Assembly (NCBI GenBank): GCA_964418755.1
Contig: CAYQNS010000193.1
Coordinates: 1 to 6,959, forward strand
DNA from: 4572-123 sp964418755
GTDB lineage: Bacteria; Desulfobacterota; Desulfobacteria; Desulfobacterales; 4572-123
Direction: 5' to 3'
Length of the DNA: 6,959 nucleotides
The position numbers and the translations under genes are program-made. Shown here piece after piece: positions 1-5,689 of the stretch. The notes under the pieces are model-generated. The model worked only from the letters and a program-made list of their open reading frames with translations, was not told the DNA's origin and searched no databases. Each line of letters opens with the position of its first letter. Positions within the stretch are counted from its first letter, which is position 1.

Positions 1-44
1 TCCCTTTTAATGCCAACATCTAATGGCTAACCGCACAGGTTGAA

Positions 45-1268
45 TTATTTCAATTCAAGTTCCGGTCTTAAAATCCTGGCGACATAGTGATCACCAACGC
101 TTTCTCTTGCAACCAATTCGCGGATACGTTCAAAGGTTTCAGATTCGCATCCCGCAATTTCGGCAGCCTTCATCGTGTAGCCGTAGGCATCTTCAACATC
201 GATGCCGTTGATCTCGTAGCCATACCCTTTTACCAGCCATCGCAGGGCCGCCACGCCTGCCTCGACGGCAAATTTAGGTTCGGCCTCGGCCATGTCCCGG
301 GCCGCCCGGGTAAGGGTTCTGGGATCGCAGGGGGTGCGATTGGCCAGCTCTATGGCTTCATTATAGAGCCCCACGGACTTGGCGGCGGCAAACCATTTAC
401 CCTTGTCCTCGGGGGTGCCGGCAACCAGATTATTCAAAATATCAACAGGGTTTTTGTTCGGATATTTTTTGACAATGGCGCGAAAGGTAGCCAAGTAGGT
501 GGTTTTTTGATTGGCCATTGTGGCATACCGACTGTAGGCTTCCTCAGCCAAGCCGCTGGTCAGCAGGATCTCTTCACAGGCTTCATCGATGATGACATCC
601 GGTCCATTCACTCCCCGGGATGCCTCGGCAAAACGGAGGGCCTCGGCCTTTTTGCCCATGGCCACCAATGCTTTCACTCCCCATCTCCGTTCAGGCCAGA
701 ATTTGAAGGGCGCCCCTTTGAGCAGTTCCACGATTTTATTATTCCTCCCGGCCTTGAGCAGCGAGCTCAGGCAGGCCGACGTCCCCTTGAAATACATGCC
801 CGGTTTCCTGTTCGGGCGCCATGCCAGCCGTAATGTATCGATAAATTTGTCGGCCCACTGCGATGCGCGATCGGGGGTAACGCACAACTCGCCCCAATGA
901 TCGGGAAGCAGTTCGATATACGGCATATTGTCCTCTTCCACCGCCTGCCAGAGACGGTTCATCCAGCGGTCACGGAGTTTGTCCTCGGCCGGTGCCCTGG
1001 CGATGATGGGCACCAGCGCCGCGATGGCATTGTTCACCGCCGTGCCGATGGCCCCCGAGGAACTGTCCACCTGCTCAATGGCCGGTGATATTTTTTCAAG
1101 GAACAAAACGGCACCCTCGCCCCCCAGGACCGGTGTCTTGCGGGCGACTTTTTTGATTTCCGAAACCGCTTCCTTGATCCGCTTGATGGGTGTCTGGGAC
1201 CGCCAGCCATAGACGCCCCGCCTGAATCGGGCGCGAAAGGTCCATTTGTGTTTGGTATTAGAGAGCAT
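45..1268 (-). CDS. Conserved helical-repeat protein of unknown function (407 aa)
   Basis: I cannot assign a function. The N-terminus is basic (residues 1-45, rich in R and K). A conserved-looking block follows at 47-90, with a GAVLFLEKISPAIEQVDSSS core and then small and hydrophobic residues. From about 160 to 390 the protein is a series of amphipathic helix pairs resembling TPR- or HEAT-type repeats, for example AMGKKAEALRFAEASRG (203-219), TSGLAEEAYSRYA (237-249) and SVGLYNEAIELANRTP (298-313). No signal peptide, membrane segment or catalytic motif is visible, so a cytosolic scaffold or adaptor role is plausible (inference). The ATG lies 5 bp after the rhuM stop. AGGAAAG (1285-1279), inside the end of rhuM, is its likely ribosome binding site, with a rather long gap of 10 nt; this suggests translational coupling. 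The gene is GC-rich: the line 961-1020 is 41 of 60 G+C. I recall similar proteins beside SWIM zinc-finger proteins, but none is seen here. Confidence 0.85.
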   Translation of the reverse strand: MLSNTKHKWTFRARFRRGVYGWRSQTPIKRIKEAVSEIKKVARKTPVLGGEGAVLFLEKISPAIEQVDSSSGAIGTAVNNAIAALVPIIARAPAEDKLRDRWMNRLWQAVEEDNMPYIELLPDHWGELCVTPDRASQWADKFIDTLRLAWRPNRKPGMYFKGTSACLSSLLKAGRNNKIVELLKGAPFKFWPERRWGVKALVAMGKKAEALRFAEASRGVNGPDVIIDEACEEILLTSGLAEEAYSRYATMANQKTTYLATFRAIVKKYPNKNPVDILNNLVAGTPEDKGKWFAAAKSVGLYNEAIELANRTPCDPRTLTRAARDMAEAEPKFAVEAGVAALRWLVKGYGYEINGIDVEDAYGYTMKAAEIAGCESETFERIRELVARESVGDHYVARILRPELELK

Positions 1269-1273
1269 TATTA

Positions 1274-2332
1274 TCAGTCTTTCCTTTTTTCAATGGGTTT
1301 TCCGTGCAGGTCACCCAGATAACGGATGGTCTTATCAAAATCACTTTCGATACGATCTTTTTCTTGAATCCGTTTTTGGTTGAACTTTTCGTATTCGGTC
1401 TCGGCTAAGTCTTTAGCCATTTCGTGTGAAATTCTGCCGGCATGGGTGAGAATTTCACGTTCATTGAGCGACATAAATGCATCCAATTTTTTGATCCAGT
1501 CGGCCATATGCATGGGGATTCGGCGCATGGCCTGGCCCTCGGCAAAAATCAGGTACTGTTCAACCAAGTTGTTTAAAGCCAGCAATTCCTGTTCGTCAAG
1601 ATAGTTTTTGGCGATGGTTACGTCCTGCTTGCGGACCTTGGCGCCGCGCCAACTAGTCAGCCCCATATTGGTCTTGTCACTATCGGCCCGTTCATGGATA
1701 ATTTCCGCTGCGGTCATGCCGGTAATGGCCCAGTGTACCTTGTTCTGGACGGTCTTGAAAAAATCGATACTGATCTCCATGGTCGGATCATAGTCGATAC
1801 TGGTGGCGTAAATGTCTGTCATTTTTTGATAAAACCGGCGTTCCGAAGTACGGATATCCTGAATTCGGCGGATCAGTTCGTCAAAGTAATCGAACGGCTG
1901 ATCCGGGTTTTTCAGGCGCTCGTCGTCCAGCACAAAGCCTTTGACGATATATTCGCGCAGGCGTTGGGTAGCCCAGATGCGGAAGCGCGTGGCCACGTGG
2001 CTTTTTACCCGGTAGCCCACGGAAATAATCATGTCCAGGTTGTAATAATCCAGCAGGCGTTTTACCTCGCGTTTGCCCTCTCGGCGAACTGTCAAGTATT
2101 TCTTGACAGTTGCCTCCGGCGCCAACTCACCCTCATCAAAAACACTTTGAATATGGAGACTTATGTTCTGCTTGGTTGTCTGGAACAGATCCGCCATTAG
2201 TTTCTGGGTCAACCAGACGGTCTCATTTTCCAGCCGTACGTCGATTTTGACCCGGCCGTCTTCCGCCTCATAGACGAGAAATTGACCCTTGTCGGAATCG
2301 GGATTATCAATGGTTCCCGGATTTTTCTTCAT
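1274..2332 (-). CDS. rhuM: RhuM-family protein (352 aa)
   Basis: The sequence matches the RhuM family, named from a Salmonella pathogenicity island 3 gene; the biochemical role of the family is unsettled. After a variable N-terminus, residues 18-40 hold the typical start (FLVYEAEDGRVKIDVRLENE). A helix-turn-helix-like stretch follows at 39-70 (VWLTQKLMADLFQTTKQNIS, then HIQSVFDEGEL). The conserved TVKKYLTVRREGKREVKR segment is at 75-92, and YYNLDMIISVGYRVKS then RFRIWATQRLREYIVKGF at 96-133. The C-terminal half has the conserved YATSIDYDP (175-183), FFKTVQNKVHWA (191-202) and a charged helical tail. Length and motifs indicate an intact protein. The ATG is 7 bp after the stop of an hsdM remnant, and GAGAGTG just upstream overlaps that stop, so the gene was probably translated as part of the hsdM operon. 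rhuM-like genes are often found within type I R-M operons, which fits this position. It may now be a solitary survivor of that operon. Confidence 0.93.
   Translation of the reverse strand: MKKNPGTIDNPDSDKGQFLVYEAEDGRVKIDVRLENETVWLTQKLMADLFQTTKQNISLHIQSVFDEGELAPEATVKKYLTVRREGKREVKRLLDYYNLDMIISVGYRVKSHVATRFRIWATQRLREYIVKGFVLDDERLKNPDQPFDYFDELIRRIQDIRTSERRFYQKMTDIYATSIDYDPTMEISIDFFKTVQNKVHWAITGMTAAEIIHERADSDKTNMGLTSWRGAKVRKQDVTIAKNYLDEQELLALNNLVEQYLIFAEGQAMRRIPMHMADWIKKLDAFMSLNEREILTHAGRISHEMAKDLAETEYEKFNQKRIQEKDRIESDFDKTIRYLGDLHGKPIEKRKD
2087..2111. repeat. Perfect 10-bp inverted repeat inside rhuM
   Basis: AACTGTCAAG (2087-2096) and CTTGACAGTT (2102-2111) are exact reverse complements around a 5-nt loop (TATTT). 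The element lies in the coding sequence for T-V-K-K-Y-L-T-V (residues 75-82). Part of the symmetry follows from the conserved protein repeat TVxx(Y/F)LTV, but every one of the ten positions pairs. It could form a strong mRNA hairpin or act as a dyad binding site. Confidence 0.6.
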
Positions 2333-2339
2333 GTCACTC

Positions 2340-2522
2340 TCAATTCATTTCAGTCATCAGAATTTTCAGTTTCGCCAATGCCGCTGATACAATTTTACCC
2401 TGTTTCTCAATATTTGTGATGATCTCAGTCGGTGTCCGGGTATCCATTTTGATGACGGCATTGGGGTTGACCGCCTTTAGATCGTAGACGGCAGCATCAA
2501 TGATATTGGCTTTGGCCTGTCC
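2340..2522 (-). pseudogene. hsdM: 3' remnant of hsdM (type I DNA methyltransferase), last 60 codons
   Basis: Reading this frame gives 60 residues ending at a TGA (2342-2340): GQAKANIIDAAVYDLKAVNP, then NAVIKMDTRTPTEIITNIEK, then QGKIVSAALAKLKILMTEMN. The signature A(V/R)(Y/F)DLKAVNPN...DTRTPxEI...IE(K/A)QG(K/R)xVxxAL is, from my knowledge of the family, the C-terminal end of N6-adenine methyltransferase (HsdM) subunits of type I restriction-modification systems. The whole catalytic region, including the SAM-binding and NPPF/NPPY motifs, is absent. Upstream the frame stays open only to a TGA at 2558-2556 and has no start codon before the adjoining AlbA_2 sequence, which is read in another frame. 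It is therefore a dead fragment left by a deletion. Its stop sits 7 bp before the rhuM start, showing the original hsdM-rhuM gene order. Confidence 0.75.
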
Positions 2523-2890
2523 GAGCCGCTCTTGAGCCAGATTACCCCGTTGTGGTCAAAGTAGGGCTTGTCGATTCCCTTGGAAATGGTGACAACGATA
2601 ACGATCCGATCTTTTTCCACGACCACGTTTTCAGTCATGGGCGATATGGGGCTGCGCACATGCTGGCTGGCCGCATTGCTGATCAACTGGTTGATTCGGC
2701 CAACTTCGGATCGGGGAATACCGATCAACTTGCCGGTATCGGACACTCCGATTAGAATACGGCCACCCTCGCTGTTGGCAAAAGCCACCATTTCCGCGGC
2801 AAGAGCATCCACGTTGCGGATGTCCTGTTTGAATTGCAGTTGACTGTCCTCTCCCCTGGCAACAAGTGTTTTTAGGTTGGATTTTTTCAT
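2477..2890 (-). pseudogene. Truncated AlbA_2 (Schlafen-type) ATP-binding protein, N-terminal domain only
   Basis: The 137-aa reading frame starts with an AlbA_2 domain: GEDSQLQFKQD (13-23), then AAEMVAFANSEGGRILIGVS (31-50) and DTGKLIGIPR (51-60), and finally KPYFDHNGVIWLKSGSD (108-124). These are the usual conserved blocks of predicted ATP-dependent or transcriptional-regulator-like AlbA_2 proteins, which are normally about 400-550 aa. Homology stops at residue 123-124 (about 2522-2519). The last 13 residues (RPKPISLMLPSTI) come from reading the hsdM tail in the wrong frame. The downstream ATPase-like and winged-helix parts are missing. The ATG overlaps the stop of an upstream remnant by 4 bp (ATGA), and no clear Shine-Dalgarno is present, as expected for coupled translation. 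A short domain-only protein could still be made, but a broken gene is the better reading. Confidence 0.8.
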
Positions 2891-3009
2891 ATTTCAAAAT
2901 AACGTTTGCGTAGATCTTCGCCATAGTCGCCATTACTGTGCAGCAATGAATCGGAATTTATAATACGCGACTTGTCGGATGATATATCATACGTTAAAAT
3001 GTGATGTTG
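2887..3009 (-). pseudogene. C-terminal tail of a lost gene upstream of the AlbA_2 gene
   Basis: A 40-codon open stretch with no start codon lies between an in-frame TGA at 3012-3010 and a TGA at 2889-2887. It reads QHHILTYDISSDKSRIINSD, then SLLHSNGDYGEDLRKRYFEI. Its stop overlaps the AlbA_2 start as ATGA (2890-2887), a standard operon junction, and the composition looks protein-like. I do not recognise the family. The likely explanation is the 3' end of a gene that preceded albA_2 in the former restriction-modification operon and whose 5' part was lost when the region next to the TOTE gene was formed. Chance cannot be excluded for 40 codons in AT-rich DNA. Confidence 0.45.
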
Positions 3010-3054
3010 TCAAATTATTTTATGTACCTGAAAAGATGGCCTTTGTTCAATGGA

Positions 3055-3067
3055 TTTGTTAAACAAA
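3055..3067. repeat. Short palindrome TTTGTT-A-AACAAA
   Basis: Two 6-bp arms pair perfectly around one central base. It directly adjoins the terminator-like stem at 3067-3110. On the minus strand it supplies the TTGTTT run that follows that stem, and it also contains the stop (3061-3059) of the frame that continues past the TOTE TAG. Confidence 0.35.
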
Positions 3068-3110
3068 CCGACTTGGAAATGGGCTTTCCATTGTTTCATT
3101 TTGGGTCGGT
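3067..3110 (-). terminator. Terminator-like nested hairpin downstream of the TOTE gene
   Basis: ACCGAC (3067-3072) pairs with GTCGGT (3105-3110). Inside it TGGAAA (3074-3079) pairs with TTTCCA (3085-3090) around the loop TGGGC. In the minus-strand transcript the outer stem is followed by TTGTTT. It lies about 42 nt after the TOTE stop. The 14-nt asymmetric bulge and interrupted T-run make it a weak intrinsic terminator at best; it could be another RNA structure. Confidence 0.25.
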
Positions 3111-3151
3111 AAGTAAGATTTAGGGTCATACCCATCTACTATTTTGAAATC

Positions 3152-5647
3152 CTAATAATTGCTTTCATCTATCTTATACCCAATTCCCCTATATCCCTTT
3201 TTTCGTTTTTTATACATTCTGACCAACATATTTACATAAAGATCTACATAATCATAAATGATGACTTCTTTTTTTCGCTCATGGTCTCGATGCAGACGTC
3301 CTGCGTACTGATTAAGAGTTCCTTTCCATGATATCGGTAAAGCCAAAAACAGGGTGTCAAGCCGGGAATCATCAAATCCTTCTCCAAGATAACGACCGGT
3401 GGCAACGATCAATCTTTCTTCATTATCAGACAAGGTTTCTATTCCCGCATTGATTTCATCTATTTCTTTCTTCTTCATCCCACCTTTTAGCATAAACAAA
3501 TTTTTAACATGGGGCCTTAAAATATCGCATAGAATATCAAGATGTGCTGTTCTTTCCGTCAATAAGACAGGGGAGCGTTTTTGCGCCAAGGACCTGAGAA
3601 CATCCTCGGCGATCAGGTAATTTCTTTTTTCATTAGAAATTAGAGCTGTGTATATGTCCTGTATTTTGATTGAAGAACTCTCAGAAATATGGTCTGGAAG
3701 GGAAAAATCTGTATCACGAACGATGACCTTATGTTCGAATTGACGAAGTTTCGCCTGTTTTTTATCACTCACTTTAAATCTAACCGGGCCACAGTTCATG
3801 AAAATTAGCGGGAGATGACCATCCTTCCGAATAACAGTTGCCGTGAGTCCTGTTACAAAGTTTGCTTTTGATTGTTTTATAACTGCTTCAAAACTTGGGG
3901 CTGGTATATGGTGACACTCATCTACAATAAGATGTCCATATTCTCCCACGATATCATCCACCATCTCTTTTTTTCTTAAACTTTGGGTCATGCATATATC
4001 TATGATACCCGTTGGTTTTCGCTTACCGCCGCCTATTTGACCGATTTCATGATGATCAATATCAGTAAAACGGCACAATTTATCAATCCATTGTTCAAGA
4101 ATCCTTTTTCTATGAACCAGAATCATGGTGTTTACATTTCTTTTTGCAATCAGATAGATGCCGATAACCGTTTTCCCAAAAGCCGTGGAGGCTGAAAGCA
4201 CTCCGGTGTCATGGCCCATTAATGCCTGAACCGCTTCCTCCTGTTCCGGTCGAAGTGTACCGTTAAATTGTAAAAGCAATCGCCTTCCAGCCTGACGTTC
4301 ATCAGTAATAACTGTTCTTATCTTTAATGATTCAAATAATTCCAGGACCTCCTCCAAACAACCTCTTGGAATAGCAATATGCATAGGAAAATCATCACAG
4401 CAACTTATGACCCTTGGCTTTCCATACGTAGATTGTCTCATTGCTTGAGCTTTATAAAACGCCGGGTTTTGAAAAGCAGCTATTCTGACTATTTTTTTTA
4501 TCAGATTCATGGGAAGGGCTTTTTTTTCAATAAATATCTGGTTTCCAAAAATAAGTTCTATCTTTTCCGGTAATGGCCCCTGAATTAAAAGTTTCTGTAT
4601 TTTTCGGGATGGAGACGCTTTCCATGGTGAAAGATCATTTTCGTCAAGAATAGCGGACTTGATATCAATAATCCCACTCTCTTTATTTGCGTCGTTAATG
4701 ATTTTTTCAATTTTGGACAGACTCATCTTTTGGACAGACGAAAGGAATGCCCATTGATCTGGAAACGGTACAAAATCGAGATTAATAAAAACGCTGTTCC
4801 CATTTTTCCTTGGCTTATTTTGCAGAGGAAGGGCAATCAAGTTCCCAAAGCCGTCCTTCGTTAGCGTATCCTGACTGGGAAACAACCTGTCATAGGATCT
4901 GAATTCAAGACCTGGATAATGTGCCATGGTTTGGGAAATTAAAAACGTACCGAGATTTCGTGCAACCTTTGCAGAAATCGGCTTTGAGAAGAATATCCAT
5001 ATATGTCCTCCATTTCCGGACCGGGACCGCTCCGTTACAGAAGGGATAGCAAAGGATTCACAGGTTGCACGAAAAGCTTGAATATCTTCCCGCCATTTGT
5101 CTTTGTCAAAATCGATGGCAAGAAACCAGCAAGTTTCATTTTTCAGAAGTGGATACACACCTATAGTAAAATCTTGCCGTCGAAAATCTTCGGGGTCATA
5201 TCCCATAAGATGATTTCGGATAACAGCATCTGTGACCGGCATCAAATCACGATTGTTGCATTTTGCACATTTGATTTTTAGTTTTGTGCAAATTCCGGGT
5301 TTCCATTCATTTTTGCAATAAGGCTGATAGCCTGAATTGCCTGTCTTTTTACTTTCGAAGCGTTTGGGGAATACATCTTTTCTTCCCTTGAAAAGTGAAC
5401 GGAACAAAGCAATTTTTTCAGCTTCAGATGATTTGTTTGTTAGATTTTGTTTAACCGCATTGGGTGGCGTGATTGATGATGGTTTGGATTGTTTTATCTC
5501 TTCGTCTTTTAATCGTTTGATGCGCTGAATGATCGATAGTCGTTTTTCGTCAAGTTTTGCCAACTTTTTTTCTGCAGCAGCAATGAGGCTATCCATATTG
5601 TGATCATTGATCATTATTTTAATTTGACACTTTTGGAAGGATCGCAT
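3152..5647 (-). CDS. TOTE-type archaeo-eukaryotic primase fused to superfamily 2 helicase (831 aa)
   Basis: This is a multidomain nucleic-acid enzyme of the kind annotated as TOTE conflict-system AEP primase plus DEAD/DEAH helicase. Residues 19-52 form a charged coiled coil. C111, C120, C127 and C130 form a probable zinc site. The AEP domain (about 80-310) has the metal-binding DFD (D179, D181, in FLAIDFD), the GNGGHIWIFF motif with H215, SYDRLFPSQD (251-260) and GFGNLIALPLQ (266-276). The helicase follows at about 460-800: Walker A-like ASTAFGKT (486-493, K492), DECH box (576-579), TAT (602-604), GRYLGEGFDD (751-760) and QYAGRLHR (780-787), resembling XPB/ERCC3-like enzymes. All core motifs are intact. 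Primer synthesis or DNA unwinding in anti-element defence is inferred from the family. No start has a clear Shine-Dalgarno; ATG 5596 (M18, just before the coiled coil) or 5614 (M12) could be the true start. The gene is AT-richer than its flanking genes (25 of 60 G+C at 4381-4440), suggesting separate acquisition. Confidence 0.93.
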   Translation of the reverse strand: MRSFQKCQIKIMINDHNMDSLIAAAEKKLAKLDEKRLSIIQRIKRLKDEEIKQSKPSSITPPNAVKQNLTNKSSEAEKIALFRSLFKGRKDVFPKRFESKKTGNSGYQPYCKNEWKPGICTKLKIKCAKCNNRDLMPVTDAVIRNHLMGYDPEDFRRQDFTIGVYPLLKNETCWFLAIDFDKDKWREDIQAFRATCESFAIPSVTERSRSGNGGHIWIFFSKPISAKVARNLGTFLISQTMAHYPGLEFRSYDRLFPSQDTLTKDGFGNLIALPLQNKPRKNGNSVFINLDFVPFPDQWAFLSSVQKMSLSKIEKIINDANKESGIIDIKSAILDENDLSPWKASPSRKIQKLLIQGPLPEKIELIFGNQIFIEKKALPMNLIKKIVRIAAFQNPAFYKAQAMRQSTYGKPRVISCCDDFPMHIAIPRGCLEEVLELFESLKIRTVITDERQAGRRLLLQFNGTLRPEQEEAVQALMGHDTGVLSASTAFGKTVIGIYLIAKRNVNTMILVHRKRILEQWIDKLCRFTDIDHHEIGQIGGGKRKPTGIIDICMTQSLRKKEMVDDIVGEYGHLIVDECHHIPAPSFEAVIKQSKANFVTGLTATVIRKDGHLPLIFMNCGPVRFKVSDKKQAKLRQFEHKVIVRDTDFSLPDHISESSSIKIQDIYTALISNEKRNYLIAEDVLRSLAQKRSPVLLTERTAHLDILCDILRPHVKNLFMLKGGMKKKEIDEINAGIETLSDNEERLIVATGRYLGEGFDDSRLDTLFLALPISWKGTLNQYAGRLHRDHERKKEVIIYDYVDLYVNMLVRMYKKRKKGYRGIGYKIDESNY
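5601..5613. promoter_or_regulatory. Twin TGATCA palindromes at the TOTE gene start
   Basis: TGATCA occurs at 5601-5606 and again at 5608-5613, one base apart, between the candidate start codons M12 (5614) and M18 (5596). Each contains GATC, and two further GATC sites follow at 5640-5643 and 5661-5664: four GATC in 63 bp where about one per 256 bp is expected. A methylation-sensitive or dimeric operator is possible; nothing more direct is visible. Confidence 0.25.
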
Positions 5648-5689
5648 GAGACGAATGCATGATCGGATATCTCCGGATTCGGCTCCGGG

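Larger units (their letters stand above)
2891..3150. repeat. Intergenic segment bounded by an 11-bp inverted repeat
   Basis: ATTTCAAAATA (2891-2901) is the exact reverse complement of TATTTTGAAAT (3140-3150). The left arm abuts the AlbA_2 start codon (2890) and the right arm ends two bases before the TOTE gene stop (3152). The bounded DNA is AT-rich and holds no intact gene, only the gene tail at 2887-3009 and the inverted repeats at 3055-3110. No target-site duplication was seen (left flank ttcat, right flank cctaa), so a miniature transposable element is not demonstrated. AT-rich composition makes a chance match easier. Confidence 0.35.

Noticed and set aside
87..833. Long plus-strand open frame opposite the 407-aa gene
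   Set aside because: It is the antisense of a GC-rich real gene; the translation has no domain, no ribosome binding site was seen, and the minus-strand frame has clear operon spacing.
1694..2200. 168-codon plus-strand frame opposite rhuM
   Set aside because: It lies wholly within the well-recognised RhuM coding region on the other strand and its product resembles no family.
2522..2555. Upstream extension of the hsdM frame (PQRGNLAQERL)
   Set aside because: The same bases encode the conserved AlbA_2 motif GVIWLKSGS in the other frame, so this extension is probably coincidental.
2631..2933. 100-codon minus-strand frame starting MATMAKIY
   Set aside because: It is out of frame with the AlbA_2 domain that it overlaps, and the AlbA_2 frame carries the conserved motifs.
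3123..3133. Small hairpin GGGT-CAT-ACCC after the TOTE stop
   Set aside because: The stem is only 4 bp with no following T-run; too weak to call a terminator.
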